A stretch of DNA of 64,000 nucleotides from an uncultured Pelagibacteraceae bacterium (GCA_902631595.1 CACOZH010000001.1:44206-108205); one strand, 5' to 3'. Positions 18,175 through 28,820 are shown, counted from the stretch's first letter. Notes: generated by a model from the sequence alone, not told the origin. A program made the numbers and translations.

Positions 18175-19957
18175 ATTTTTTTTTATAACGTTTAAAATAT
18201 TTTTTTTTAGTATTTTTTACAAATGGTTTCTTAAATTTTTTCTTTTTATCTTCAAACTTAATAATGTTTGTTTCATTTTTAATTATATTTTCAGATTGTA
18301 TAGTCTCGATAATTTTATTATTTTTTTTGAATTCTAATTTATAATCGTTTACACCAAAGGCTAAATCTTCTTTGAATGTGATTTTTATTTTATTTTTGTT
18401 TTGAAAATAAACTACATCTTCTTCACTATTTTTTGATAGAAAATCTATAATTTTTTTATTCAAATAAACCAAAATCTCTTTTGATTTATTTTCTAAACTT
18501 TTGATTTCTGCAAGTTTTAAAACTTTTAAAGCCTGAGACTCATTTGTTAAACTCATTATCCATTTAACATTACTTTCTCTTAATCTTTGCCTTGACATCT
18601 CGAGTAATCCAAAATGGGTTATTCTTCCAATTTGGATCCTTGCTCTATCAGCTCTACATTTTTCCTTAAGTTTTCTTTCAACATTTCTTCTATTTGAAAA
18701 ATTATGCATATCAATAAAATCAATTATTATTAATCCGGATAAATCCCTAATTTTAATTTGCCTAGCTATTTCCTCAGCGGCCTCAAGATTTGTATCAAAA
18801 GCTGTACTTTCAACATTTTTTTGTTTAATTGATTTTCCTGAGTTAACGTCAACTGAAACTAGTGCTTCAGTTGGATTAATTACAAGATATCCACCAGATT
18901 TTAATTTTACCTCAGTTTTATATATCTCATAAAGTTTAGCCTCAATATTATTTTTAAAAAATAGTGGAACTTTATCTCTATATTTTTTAACCTTTTTAAT
19001 TTGTTTAGGCATCAATTGCTTAATGTACAATTTGGCTTTTTGATAACCTTCGTTACCCTCTACAAAAATATTTTGCACATCATCATCAACCATATCCCTG
19101 ATACTTCGCTTAATTATATCACTTTCTTCAAAAATTAATGATGGAGCAATCGACTCCATTGCGCTACTTTTAATATCTTCCCATGCAGTAATTGAGTTTT
19201 TTAAATCATTCTCAATATCATTTTTAGTTTTATTAGACCCTGCTGTTCGAACAATCAAACCCATCTCTTTAGGTATTTCTATTAGATTTAATATCTGTCT
19301 TATTTTCTTTCTGTCTATCGGATTAAATATTTTTCTAGATATACCTCCTCCTTTAGGAGTATTTGGCATAAGAACTGTGTATTTTCCAGCTATAGAAATA
19401 AATGTAGTTAAAGCCGCTCCCTTTAACCCTCTTTCATCTTTTAGGACTTGGACTAATATAACCTGATTAGGTTTAATTACTTCTTGAATTTTATATCTTT
19501 TTTTTCTTATAGAAAGTTTACTAGAATTTATCTCTTGAGTTTTCTCATTTGTTTGGTTTTCCTCTTCATTATTTTCTAATTTTCTTTCTGGCTCAAGTAT
19601 TTTTTCCTCTAGATCCTTCTGTTCTAAATCTTTTTCCTGAATTTCACTTTGTTTTTGTAATTCTATTCTAGTTTCTTCCTCTTCTTTTTTAATTAATTCA
19701 ATGTCACTTTGTGGAATTTGATAGTAATCACTCTGTATATCATTAAATGATAGAAAGCCATGTCTCTCTCTTCCAAAATCAACAAATGCAGCTTGTAGTG
19801 AAGGTTCTATTCTACTAACTTTTCCTAAGTATATATTGTTTTTTATTAAATTGTTATTTTTTCCTTCGTATTCGTAATCTTCAATATCATACTCTGATTT
19901 AAGAACGACTCTTGTTCTAGTTGGATGCGAAGCATCGATAAATAAATTTTTTGGCAT
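18167..19957 (-). CDS. rne: Ribonuclease E/G family endoribonuclease lacking the zinc-link
   Basis: RNase E/G cleaves single-stranded A/U-rich RNA in mRNA decay and rRNA processing. The 596-residue protein has the N-terminal S1 region ([20 protein letters not shown]), interrupted by about 80 Glu/Lys-rich residues (about 85-155). The catalytic DNase I-like domain has both metal-binding aspartates (SVDVNSG near 370 and IIIDFIDM near 412). After [11 protein letters not shown], where relatives carry the CPxCxG zinc-link that joins dimers, this protein reads [15 protein letters not shown] with no cysteine. The long degradosome scaffold is also missing; only a short Lys-rich tail remains. It diverges from the PBP1A gene. 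Confidence 0.93.
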   Translation of the reverse strand: MPKNLFIDASHPTRTRVVLKSEYDIEDYEYEGKNNNLIKNNIYLGKVSRIEPSLQAAFVDFGRERHGFLSFNDIQSDYYQIPQSDIELIKKEEEETRIELQKQSEIQEKDLEQKDLEEKILEPERKLENNEEENQTNEKTQEINSSKLSIRKKRYKIQEVIKPNQVILVQVLKDERGLKGAALTTFISIAGKYTVLMPNTPKGGGISRKIFNPIDRKKIRQILNLIEIPKEMGLIVRTAGSNKTKNDIENDLKNSITAWEDIKSSAMESIAPSLIFEESDIIKRSIRDMVDDDVQNIFVEGNEGYQKAKLYIKQLMPKQIKKVKKYRDKVPLFFKNNIEAKLYEIYKTEVKLKSGGYLVINPTEALVSVDVNSGKSIKQKNVESTAFDTNLEAAEEIARQIKIRDLSGLIIIDFIDMHNFSNRRNVERKLKEKCRADRARIQIGRITHFGLLEMSRQRLRESNVKWIMSLTNESQALKVLKLAEIKSLENKSKEILVYLNKKIIDFLSKNSEEDVVYFQNKNKIKITFKEDLAFGVNDYKLEFKKNNKIIETIQSENIIKNETNIIKFEDKKKKFKKPFVKNTKKKYFKRYKKKSK

Positions 19958-20044
19958 ATGTTTTTGTATATTTTATTCATTTAAATTTTGTTTATATTAT
20001 ATGTGCCATAACATTAACAAATTCGTTCGTTAAATAAAATAAAA

Positions 20045-22381
20045 ATGATCAAACAAATTAAAAAAATAGCGATTTTGAGTGTATTTCTCCTGATTATAGG
20101 TTTAGCAGGAATCATTAGCATTCTTTGGTATTATTCAAATGATTTGCCTGACTATAAATTTTTGAAGAATTATAAGCCTCCAATTTCAAGTAAACTTTAT
20201 TCAAATGATGGACAATTATTAAGTGAATTTTCCTCAGAAAAAAGAATATTTGTTCCATATAATTCTATACCTACATTGGTTGTAAATTCATTTTTATCAG
20301 CAGAGGATAAGAATTTTTTCAAACATCCAGGAGTTGATGCAAAAGGAGTTTTAAGAGCGGTAGTAAATAATATTTCCAATATACTTTCCTCAAGAAGGCT
20401 CGAAGGGGCTTCTACTATAACGCAGCAAGTAGCAAAAAATTTCCTTTTATCAAATGAAGTGTCAATTGATAGGAAGTTAAAAGAAGCGATTTTAGCTTTT
20501 AGAATCGAAAGAGTTTTAACAAAACAGAGAATTTTAGAATTATACCTTAACCAAATATATTTAGGTGAAGGAAGTTATGGAATAGCATCTGCCAGCCTTC
20601 AATATTTTGACAAACCAATAAGTGAATTAAATTACCCAGAGGCAGCATTGTTAGCGGCTCTTCCAAAAGCACCAAGCAGATATAATCCATACAAAAATGT
20701 TGAGCTTGCTAAGTTTAGAAGGAATTTAGTTTTAAAAAATTTGTATGATAATAATTATATCAATACTGAAGAATACAAAAAATTTTCTGAAAATGAAATT
20801 AAATTAAAAAAGAGAGAAACTGTATATTTAGAAAATTCAAATTATTATATAGAAGATATTAGAAAATTAATTGTTGAAAAATATGGATTTGAAAAAGTTT
20901 ATAAACAAGGATTTACTATTAACACCCCATTAAACTTAAAACTTCAAGAAAAAGCGACAGAGTCTTTGAGATCAGGATTGATTGAATTTGATAAAAAAAA
21001 AGGTTGGAGAGGACCTCTACTGAATAAAAAATATAATTCCAAATGGTTAAGTAATCTTGATGAGTATAAATTAGAGAAGTCAATTGGTTGGAAGCTATCA
21101 GTTATAAAAAAAATAAATCGCTTTTCTGTAGACATTGAAACATCAGAAGGAGAAAATGGAGTAATAGAATTTTCCTCTATAGATTGGACTAAAAAAAACT
21201 TTGAGGAATTATTTAAGGTTGGAGATATTATTTATGCTGAAAAAATAACAGAAAATAAATTTAATCTTAGACAACTTCCAAAAGTAAATGGAGCAATAAT
21301 TGTAATGGATCCATATACAGGAAGAATTTTAGCACTTAGTGGTGGATTTAGTTTTAAAAATAGTGAGTTTAACAGGGCCACACAAGCATTTAGACAGCCG
21401 GGCTCAGCATTCAAACCATTTGTTTATGCGCTAGCACTTGAAAACGGCTATACACCCGCATCTTTGATTTTAGATGCTCCCATTGTATTTGACCAAGGCG
21501 AAGATTTAAAGTTATGGAAACCAGAAAATTATGGAAAAAAATTTTATGGTCCCTCAACACTTAGGACTGGAGTTGAAAAATCGAGAAATTTAATGACAGT
21601 AAGAATTGCCCAAAACCTTGGTATAAAAAAAATTGCTAAATTTGCAAAAGATCTAAACATTTATGAAAATCCTGAAGAATTATTATCTTTATCTTTGGGT
21701 TCAAGTGAAACTTCATTATTAAAACTAACGAGTGCCTACTGTAGTTTTGTAAATGGTGGAAAATTAGTTAGTGCAAAATTTATAGACAGAATACAAGATA
21801 GTGAAGGTAACACTATTTTTAATTCAGAAAATAGAGAGTGCCAAGGCTGTGATCAAATTTCATATGTAAGCAATAACGTTCCAAAAATTAAAAATAATTT
21901 CAAACAAATTATGAGTAAGGAAACAGCATATCAAATGACATCTATATTGGAGGGAACTGTCAAAAGAGGCACTGCAAAAGGACTTAAAGATTTAAATTTA
22001 GATCTTGGAGGAAAAACTGGAACAACAAATAAAAATACTGACACATGGTTTATAGGATTTTCATCAAATTATGTTATTGGTGTTTATATAGGTTATGATG
22101 AACCATCTTCATTGGGTAAATACGAAACGGGGGCCAGAACAGCAATGCCGATATTTAAAAATTTCGTGAAAAATGCAGTTCAAAAAAATAACGCTAGACC
22201 ATTTAAAGTTCCAAAAGGAATCACAATGTTAGTGGTAAACTCAAAAACTGGCAAAAGAGCTTCTTATAATGATGACTCAATTATTATTGAGGCTTTTAAG
22301 CAAAAAGATTTAGTTAATAATAAAATTCAATATGGTAATATTGACTATATATCTAAAGATAATATTTATAAGTTTTACTAA
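20045..22381 (+). CDS. mrcA: Penicillin-binding protein 1A, bifunctional transglycosylase/transpeptidase
   Basis: Class A PBP that polymerises and crosslinks peptidoglycan, anchored in the inner membrane by one N-terminal helix (about residues 8-28). The glycosyltransferase (GT51) domain has SAEDKNFFKHPGVD (catalytic Glu, near 86), STITQQVAKNF (near 125) and RILELYLNQIYLGEGSYG. The transpeptidase domain has the serine motif PGSAFKPF (near 455), SRN (near 515) and KTGTTNKN (near 656). At 778 residues it has the 1A-type intervening domain. Its stop overlaps the prfB start by one base (TAATG). The symbol ponA is also used. Confidence 0.95.
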   Translation: MIKQIKKIAILSVFLLIIGLAGIISILWYYSNDLPDYKFLKNYKPPISSKLYSNDGQLLSEFSSEKRIFVPYNSIPTLVVNSFLSAEDKNFFKHPGVDAKGVLRAVVNNISNILSSRRLEGASTITQQVAKNFLLSNEVSIDRKLKEAILAFRIERVLTKQRILELYLNQIYLGEGSYGIASASLQYFDKPISELNYPEAALLAALPKAPSRYNPYKNVELAKFRRNLVLKNLYDNNYINTEEYKKFSENEIKLKKRETVYLENSNYYIEDIRKLIVEKYGFEKVYKQGFTINTPLNLKLQEKATESLRSGLIEFDKKKGWRGPLLNKKYNSKWLSNLDEYKLEKSIGWKLSVIKKINRFSVDIETSEGENGVIEFSSIDWTKKNFEELFKVGDIIYAEKITENKFNLRQLPKVNGAIIVMDPYTGRILALSGGFSFKNSEFNRATQAFRQPGSAFKPFVYALALENGYTPASLILDAPIVFDQGEDLKLWKPENYGKKFYGPSTLRTGVEKSRNLMTVRIAQNLGIKKIAKFAKDLNIYENPEELLSLSLGSSETSLLKLTSAYCSFVNGGKLVSAKFIDRIQDSEGNTIFNSENRECQGCDQISYVSNNVPKIKNNFKQIMSKETAYQMTSILEGTVKRGTAKGLKDLNLDLGGKTGTTNKNTDTWFIGFSSNYVIGVYIGYDEPSSLGKYETGARTAMPIFKNFVKNAVQKNNARPFKVPKGITMLVVNSKTGKRASYNDDSIIIEAFKQKDLVNNKIQYGNIDYISKDNIYKFY

Positions 22382-23479
22382 TGGAAAATGAATTTCAAAC
22401 ACAAAAATTAAATATTGAAAAAATAAATTTACGAGTAAAGGAGTTTCTTTGATAAAAAAGATCTCTTTAATAAAATTCAAATTCTAAATAAAAAAATCGA
22501 AAATCCAGATTTTTGGAAAAATAAGCAAGAAGCTGAGAAAACTCTAAAAGATAAAAAATCATTTGAGAATTTAACTGAAACTTATTTAGCTCATAAAAAT
22601 CAGCTTACTGAATTGGTTGATTTATTTCAGTTGGCGAATGAGGAAAATAATAACCAAATTATGAATGAAGTTATTTTAAAAATTAAGGAACTTAAAATTA
22701 AGGTAAAAAAAAATGAAATAAAATGTTTTTTATCAAATGAAAACGATAGATTAGATTGTTTTTTAGAGATACATGCTGGGGCAGGAGGCACAGAGAGTCA
22801 AGACTGGGCTGAAATGCTTAGAAGAATGTATATTAAATGGACATCTAGTAAAAATTTCAAGTTCGAATTAATTAGTGAACATAAGGGGGACGAAGCAGGA
22901 ATTAAATCTAGTACTGTAAAAATTAGTGGTGAGTATATTTATGGTTATTTGAAAAATGAGTCTGGTATACATAGGCTTGTTAGAATTTCTCCTTTTGACT
23001 CTGGTGCAAGAAGGCATACAAGCTTTGCAAGTGTGTGGGTATATCCCGTATTAGATGAAAATATTAAAGTAGAGATTTTCGATAAAGATTTAAGAATAGA
23101 TACTTATAGGTCAAGTGGGGCTGGCGGACAGCATGTAAATACAACAGATAGCGCTGTAAGAATAACGCATTTACCCACAAATATTGTTGTACAATGTCAA
23201 AATGAAAGATCTCAACATAAAAATAAAGAAACTTGCATGGTAATGCTTAAAGCAAGACTTTATGAATATGAATTAGACAAAAAAGAAAAACAAGATCAAA
23301 ACATAGAGAAATCCAAGTCAGAAATTGGCTGGGGACATCAAATTCGATCATATGTATTGCATCCTTATAGATTGGTAAAAGATAATCGAACTGGCCAGGA
23401 AAGTTCAGATCCTGATAAAATTTTAAATGGTGATATTGATAATTTTTTAGAAAGTAGTTTGTATAAATTACATGGTTAA
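22381..23479 (+). CDS. prfB: Peptide chain release factor 2 with programmed +1 frameshift
   Basis: RF2 recognises UGA and UAA stop codons. The track lists only 22613-23479, but the gene begins at the ATG at 22381. It reads 23 codons to CTT followed by an in-frame TGA at 22450-22452, then continues +1 at GAT (22451) as DKKDLFNKIQ. Joining 22381-22449 with 22451-23479 gives 365 residues, the usual RF2 length. The peptidyl-hydrolysis motif is GAGGQHVN, and the RF family region HAGAGGTESQDWA is intact. It overlaps the PBP gene by one base and the AsmA-like gene by eight. Confidence 0.97.
22437..22452 (+). promoter_or_regulatory. prfB autoregulatory +1 frameshift site
   Basis: AAAGGAG (Shine-Dalgarno-like) is followed after a three-base spacer by CTT TGA, the same geometry as the E. 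coli RF2 site. When RF2 is scarce, slow termination at UGA lets the ribosome slip from CTT to TTT and read on; when RF2 is abundant, a 23-residue peptide is released. The conserved site implies that UGA is still a stop codon in this organism. Confidence 0.95.
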
Positions 23480-25667
23480 AAATATATTAAGAATTTTTTT
23501 TTTTATAATTATACTATCAGTATTGATAATTTCATATCTAAGTATTTTTGGTGTAAAAACCGATAAATTTAATGATTTAATTAAGTCACAAGTTGCGAAA
23601 CAAGATAAACGATTTAATGTCGAATTTGAAAATGTCTATATTAAATTAAATATTAAAGAAAAAAGTTTTATGTTGAATAGTAAAGACATAAACATCTCAA
23701 TATTAAATGAGTTTCAAAAAATATCAAATATTGATTTACTAATTGATTTACGTTCAATCTTTAGAAAAGAAAATAAAATAAAAAAAATTATTATAAATTC
23801 AAAAGAAAATAATATTTTAGATTTACTTAAGTTTGTAAGAAAATATAAACTTAATATACCAGTACTTTATTTAGAAAATAGCATTTCAAAGGGTAGAATA
23901 ATTTATAATTCAACTATAAATATTGATAATAGTGGACAATACAGTATCGATTTTTCAGGAAAAATAATCGACGCAAAATTAAATATCTTAGGCAAAGAGA
24001 GAATAAATTTTGTTAATTTTGATTTTAATTATAAAAATAAAAATCTAGAGGTAAATAATTTAAAATTTAAATATAAAAATATTAATTTCGATAGTGCTAG
24101 AATAAGCATCAACATCATTAATAGTTTAATAAAAATTAAAGGAGATTTAAAAAACAACATAAACTCGAATTTAGTTAAGTATCTATTAAATTATGATTTT
24201 AAGGAATTTTTAGATAAAAATATTTTTTTAAAATCACTGTCGGATTTTGAAATCACCTTTAATAAAAAATTTAAATTAATAAATTATTCTTTAAAAACGG
24301 AAATAATATTTGATAAACTTGATATAAGTCTAAAAAAAATAAACCTAAAAAATTATTTAAGAGAATTTAAGCAAAAAATTATTTTAAATGAGGGTAAAAT
24401 AAATTTTCAAACTAACAAAAAAAATATCAGTATAAATGTTAATTCTAAATATAAACTCAATGAGAACGCTAATCCAAAAAATTTTTTATTAAATTATACT
24501 AAAGAAAAATCCACAGAAAAATATGATTTTAATATTGATCTTACAGAATATGATATAAATTTAAATGATCTTAATTTTTTAAAAAAAAAAAACGATCAAT
24601 TACTTTTTAATTTAATTGTAAAAAAAAATAAAAAAAATATCTCTGTAAACGAATTAAAATTATTTAATAATAAAAATAGATTTATTATTAAAAATATGAA
24701 ATTGGAAAATAATTTTAAAATAAAAGATTTTAGCTCTGTCGAAGCAAAATATTACAATAAAGAAAATTTTTTAAACCACATTTCTATTACAAAAAAAAAG
24801 AATCTTATTAAATTATACTCAAATCAATTCGACCTAAGTTCTGATATTGAAAAGGCTTTGAAAAGTAAAAATAACAATAATTTTTTTGAAATTTTTAAAA
24901 ATCTAACTTCTATAATTGATATTGATGTTAAATTAGCAAGAATTGATAATGAACACTCTTTAAAAAATGTTAAAGGGAAAGTTTTAGTAAAAAATAATAA
25001 AATAAATAAATCGGATATTTCTGCCAAATTTGATGAAAAAAATAATTTTTTATATAATATTGATAAAAATAATGGGAAAAGAGTTTCAATAATATACTCA
25101 GACGTAGCAAAACCTTTTGTAAAGAAATTTAGTTTTATAAAAGGTTTTGAGGATGGAAAGTTAGATTACACGTCAACAGAAATAAATAAAGATTTAACAA
25201 AATCAGAGTTACGATTATATGATTTTAAACTTAAAAATATGCCAACTCTGACTAAACTTTTATCTCTTGCTTCTTTACAAGGTATTGCAGATCTTGCGAC
25301 TGGCGAAGGAATTAGATTTAATGAATTTGAAATGTTTTTTGAAAATTCAAAAAACTTGTTAACAATTAATGAAATTTACGCCTTGGGACCTGCGATTTCA
25401 GTTTTAATGGAAGGCTATATAGAGAAGCACAAGTTAGTGAGTTTAAGGGGTACGTTAGTTCCAGCAACAACAATTAATAAAACAATCGCAAAAATTCCTT
25501 TATTAGGAAGTATATTAGTTGGAGAAAAGTCAGGTGAGGGAGTTTTTGGTGTAAGTTTTAAAATTAAAGGCCCTCCCAACAATCTTGATACAAGAGTAAA
25601 TCCTATTAAAACATTAGCACCAAGATTTATATCAAGAACTTTAGATAAATTAAAAAAAACTAATTGA
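23472..25667 (+). CDS. AsmA-like / DUF3971-type large periplasmic membrane-anchored protein
   Basis: The 731-residue protein has one N-terminal membrane helix (about residues 5-27) and a long, repetitive beta-rich periplasmic region. Its C-terminal AsmA-like domain contains SLASLQGIADLATGEGIRF, INEIYALGPAISVLMEGYIE and TTINKTIAKIPLLGSILVG. This C-terminal block is the diagnostic part of the YhdP/AsmA-like family, proposed to form bridge-like lipid conduits between inner and outer membranes. The middle is extremely Asn/Lys/Ile rich and diverged. It overlaps prfB by 8 bases and converges on tyrS by 8. Specific function here is unknown. Confidence 0.75.
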   Translation: MVKNILRIFFFIIILSVLIISYLSIFGVKTDKFNDLIKSQVAKQDKRFNVEFENVYIKLNIKEKSFMLNSKDINISILNEFQKISNIDLLIDLRSIFRKENKIKKIIINSKENNILDLLKFVRKYKLNIPVLYLENSISKGRIIYNSTINIDNSGQYSIDFSGKIIDAKLNILGKERINFVNFDFNYKNKNLEVNNLKFKYKNINFDSARISINIINSLIKIKGDLKNNINSNLVKYLLNYDFKEFLDKNIFLKSLSDFEITFNKKFKLINYSLKTEIIFDKLDISLKKINLKNYLREFKQKIILNEGKINFQTNKKNISINVNSKYKLNENANPKNFLLNYTKEKSTEKYDFNIDLTEYDINLNDLNFLKKKNDQLLFNLIVKKNKKNISVNELKLFNNKNRFIIKNMKLENNFKIKDFSSVEAKYYNKENFLNHISITKKKNLIKLYSNQFDLSSDIEKALKSKNNNNFFEIFKNLTSIIDIDVKLARIDNEHSLKNVKGKVLVKNNKINKSDISAKFDEKNNFLYNIDKNNGKRVSIIYSDVAKPFVKKFSFIKGFEDGKLDYTSTEINKDLTKSELRLYDFKLKNMPTLTKLLSLASLQGIADLATGEGIRFNEFEMFFENSKNLLTINEIYALGPAISVLMEGYIEKHKLVSLRGTLVPATTINKTIAKIPLLGSILVGEKSGEGVFGVSFKIKGPPNNLDTRVNPIKTLAPRFISRTLDKLKKTN

Positions 25668-26886
25668 ACTCTATTTTAAAATGTTTTTTCTTACCAATTG
25701 AAAGTTTAAAATGTTTTTTACCACTCAAATTAATTTTTGAAAAAGGCAAATCATTATCAACTTTTAAATTATTTATCTTAATACCCTTATTGTTAATTAA
25801 TCTTTTAATCTCACTTTTTGATTTTTCAATTTTAGTATATAAAATTAAATCTGATAAGTTTTTAGTTTCAATTTCGTTTTTTTTAATTTTTAAAATAGGC
25901 AATCCATCGTCAGAAGATTTATTTAAAAAAATTTTTTGTGCTTGATTGAAGCATTTTTGAGATTCTTCCTCTCCATGGAGCATTGCGGTAGCATGATTTG
26001 CAAGAATAATTTTTAAATCATTTATATTTTTATTTTTCTTTTTTTCTATTTCATCAACAGGCATATCTGTGAAGATTTTTAAAAATTTAACTGAGTCTTT
26101 ATCATCAACATTTCTCCAAAATTGCCAATAATCGTAAGAAGATAATAAATTTTTATCTAACCATATTGCCCCTGCCTCTGTTTTCCCCATTTTTGCACCC
26201 GATGCTAAAGTGATTAATGGAGTGGTAAGACCAAATACTTCATTAGATGAATGTCTTTTAATAAGATCAACACCATTAATTATATTCCCCCATTGATCTG
26301 ATCCACCGATTTGTAGATTACACTCATATTTTTTATTAAGTTCTAAAAAATCATATGCTTGCAAAATCATATAATTAAATTCCATATAACTTAGTGATTG
26401 TTCTCTTTCCAATCTTAGTTTTACACTGTCGAAACTTAACATTTTGTTAATTGTAAAATGTTTACCTATGTCTCTTAGAAATGAAATATAATTTAAATTT
26501 TTTAACCAATCATAATTATTAACAAATATTGGAGTAGTATCTTTATCATTTGTGTATAAATAAATTTTTAAAATTTTTTCTATATTTCTTATATTGTTTT
26601 CAATTGTTTCCTCATCTAACATTTTTCTTGTTTTATCTTTTCCTGATGGATCTCCGATTCTCGTAGTTCCTCCACCCAATAAAACAATTGGTTGGTGTCC
26701 GTGTTTTTGAAGTAGTCTTAAGCACATGATCTGAAGAAGACTTCCAACATGAAGGCTTTCTGCTGTACAATCAAAGCCTATGTATGCTTTGATTTTTTTA
26801 CCATCTAAGAGTTTGCTAAGGCCAGCGTTGTCAGTACACTGATAAAAATATCCCCTATCATGGAATTCTTGTAAAAATTTATTCAT
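25660..26886 (-). CDS. tyrS: Tyrosyl-tRNA synthetase
   Basis: This class I synthetase charges tRNA-Tyr. The 408-residue product has the HIGH-like motif in TAESLHVGSLLQIM near residue 43 and the KMSKS-like motif KMGKTEAGAIW near 232. The tyrosine-binding segment QIGGSDQWGNIINGV is near 196, and a C-terminal S4-like RNA-binding domain follows. The gene is monocistronic between convergent and divergent neighbours: 46 bases separate it from the divergent anmK, and it overlaps the end of the AsmA-like gene. Confidence 0.97.
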   Translation of the reverse strand: MNKFLQEFHDRGYFYQCTDNAGLSKLLDGKKIKAYIGFDCTAESLHVGSLLQIMCLRLLQKHGHQPIVLLGGGTTRIGDPSGKDKTRKMLDEETIENNIRNIEKILKIYLYTNDKDTTPIFVNNYDWLKNLNYISFLRDIGKHFTINKMLSFDSVKLRLEREQSLSYMEFNYMILQAYDFLELNKKYECNLQIGGSDQWGNIINGVDLIKRHSSNEVFGLTTPLITLASGAKMGKTEAGAIWLDKNLLSSYDYWQFWRNVDDKDSVKFLKIFTDMPVDEIEKKKNKNINDLKIILANHATAMLHGEEESQKCFNQAQKIFLNKSSDDGLPILKIKKNEIETKNLSDLILYTKIEKSKSEIKRLINNKGIKINNLKVDNDLPFSKINLSGKKHFKLSIGKKKHFKIEFN

Positions 26887-26932
26887 ATAGATAAACTAGC
26901 TTATACTTATTTATATTTAATCAACAATCAAT

Positions 26933-28030
26933 ATGGATAAAATAATTTATGCATTGGGTTTAATGAGTGGAACTTCAATTGATGGTATTGATGCTTCATT
27001 AATTAAATCTGATGGTGAAAAAAATATAGAGATAATTGATAATGCGTTTCTAAAATACGACTCAGAATTGAAAAGTAGTCTATTTGAATTTATAAATAAA
27101 ATTAACTCCCTAGAGGATATTAGTTTAAACATTGATGAGTACAATAGACTAGAGAGAATTATCACACTTAAACATTCCGAGGCAGCATCAAAGATAATTG
27201 ATAAGTATAGTCTAAAACCAAAATTAATAGGCTTCCACGGTCAAACAATAATCCATAAGCCAGAAAATAAATATTCTATTCAGATGGGTAATGGTAAACT
27301 TCTTTCACAATTACTTAAAACAGATGTTGTTTATCGTTTTAGGGATAGTGATATTGAGAATGGAGGTCAGGGAGCTCCACTTACGCCAATATACCACTAT
27401 ATTTTAAAAAATAAATTAAATTTAAAAAATAATGTACTTTTTCTTAATATTGGAGGAATTTCTAATTACAGCTTTATAAAAGAGAATTCTATTTTCGCTA
27501 AAGATGTTGGTCCAGGAAATTGTTTAATGGACGCGTATATTAAAAAAACAAAACAATTAGATTTTGATAAGGATGGAAATTTAGCTTCAATTGGAAAAAT
27601 AGATAATACATTAATCAACAATTTATTAGATCACGACAATTATAATTCAGTTGATAAACATTCTCTCGATATAAAAGATTTTGATATAAATTTCGTAAAA
27701 GGACTTTCAATTGAGGACGCTCTTGCTAATTTAAATTTTTTTACAGCAAAAATTGTTTGTGAAAATATAGTTAAAAATATTAAAGAAGATTTTATTGTTA
27801 TTCTATGTGGAGGAGGTAGAAAAAATAAAACTCTTACATCTAACATAAATAACCTATTAAATAAAAAAATTTATACAATTGATGAATTTGGGATTGATGG
27901 TGATTTTATTGAATCACAAGCCTTTGCATACCTAGCAATTAGATCTTTTTATGGAAAAAAAATTTCATTCCCTAATACTACTAAGGTCAGATTACCGTTG
28001 ACAGGAGGCATCCTTGCAAAAGCAGATTAA
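26933..28030 (+). CDS. anmK: 1,6-anhydro-N-acetylmuramate kinase
   Basis: AnmK phosphorylates and opens anhydro-MurNAc released by lytic transglycosylases, returning it to cell-wall precursor pools. The 365-residue product starts ALGLMSGTSIDGIDASLI, the phosphate-loop signature of the family. It continues with IGFHGQTIIHKP, FRDSDIENGGQGAPLTPIYH and FLNIGGISNYSFI, then DVGPGNCLMDA and an ILCGGGRKN segment. It diverges from tyrS, as anmK does in many alphaproteobacteria, and overlaps the convergent hydrolase by four bases. It implies peptidoglycan recycling in a very small genome. Confidence 0.95.
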   Translation: MDKIIYALGLMSGTSIDGIDASLIKSDGEKNIEIIDNAFLKYDSELKSSLFEFINKINSLEDISLNIDEYNRLERIITLKHSEAASKIIDKYSLKPKLIGFHGQTIIHKPENKYSIQMGNGKLLSQLLKTDVVYRFRDSDIENGGQGAPLTPIYHYILKNKLNLKNNVLFLNIGGISNYSFIKENSIFAKDVGPGNCLMDAYIKKTKQLDFDKDGNLASIGKIDNTLINNLLDHDNYNSVDKHSLDIKDFDINFVKGLSIEDALANLNFFTAKIVCENIVKNIKEDFIVILCGGGRKNKTLTSNINNLLNKKIYTIDEFGIDGDFIESQAFAYLAIRSFYGKKISFPNTTKVRLPLTGGILAKAD

Positions 28031-28683
28031 AATAAAGCTGACTCTTTTGAAATATATTTATTTAAAGATTTTTTTAAATTTTCCTCTGATTTTGAAAAAA
28101 AGTGATTAGCATCTATTACTTGATTAAATTGGACATTAATACCTTTTTGATTAGTTAATCTTTTCTTTAATTCATCAATTGAATCCGCTGATACTAATTC
28201 GTCTTTTTTGCCATGAATAACCATCCCTGAAGTTGGGCACGGGCTTAAGAAACTAAAATCATATACATTTGGTTGAGGTGAGATTATCACAAATCTGTTA
28301 ATTTCAGGCCGTCTCATTAATAGTTGCATAGCTATAAGTGATCCGAAAGAAAATCCAGCAATCCAACATTGAGAATTATCAAAATTTTCTCTCTCAATCC
28401 AATCTAGTGCAGCAGCAGAGTCTGCTAGTTCTCCTTGTCCATTGTCAAATTCTCCATCACTTTTTCCTACACCTCTAAAATTAACTCTGCAAACTGAAAA
28501 TTCATTTTCCATAAATGTATTAAACGTATCAACTACAATTTTATTATTCATTGTTCCTCCATATTGCGGGTGAGGATGTAAAATTAATGCAATTGGTGAA
28601 GTTTTTTTTTTACTTTTATAATATTTTGCCTCTAAACGGCCAACAGGTCCAGGTATGAATATTTCTAAAACTTTATTTTCCAT
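28027..28683 (-). CDS. Alpha/beta hydrolase of the COG2945 type
   Basis: The 218-residue cytosolic alpha/beta hydrolase has no signal peptide. The oxyanion region is ILHPHPQYGGTMNN, followed by VNFRGVGKSDGEFDNG. The nucleophile elbow is AGFSFGS near residue 115, the acid region is HGKKDELVS, and the catalytic histidine is in DANHFFS near the C-terminus. This small family of predicted hydrolases has no firmly assigned substrate. It is separated from iscR by 137 bases holding the IscR-type operator and is transcribed away from it. Confidence 0.82.
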   Translation of the reverse strand: MENKVLEIFIPGPVGRLEAKYYKSKKKTSPIALILHPHPQYGGTMNNKIVVDTFNTFMENEFSVCRVNFRGVGKSDGEFDNGQGELADSAAALDWIERENFDNSQCWIAGFSFGSLIAMQLLMRRPEINRFVIISPQPNVYDFSFLSPCPTSGMVIHGKKDELVSADSIDELKKRLTNQKGINVQFNQVIDANHFFSKSEENLKKSLNKYISKESALF

Positions 28684-28737
28684 TGTAACTGATTATTAAT
28701 CTCAAAAAAAAATTACATTTTTCTACCAAAATAGAGC

Positions 28738-28798
28738 GACAAATTGCAAGAACTAAAATTTGTCAGAAACTTGACTATTTTAGTCGGGTATATATACA
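28738..28798 (+). promoter_or_regulatory. iscR-suf promoter with IscR type-1-like box
   Basis: TTGACTATTTTAGTCGGGTA at 28771-28790 matches the layout of type-1 IscR operators, with the inverted repeat GACTA-TTT-TAGTC at 28773-28785. TTGACT also serves as a plausible -35, with TATACA at 28793-28798 as the -10 (16-base spacer). Just upstream, GACAAATT (28738-28745) and AATTTGTC (28757-28764) form a second inverted repeat of unknown meaning. Known biology: holo-IscR represses its own operon through type-1 sites. Confidence 0.75.
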
Positions 28799-28820
28799 GG
28801 TATCAGATTTATAAAGAAAT

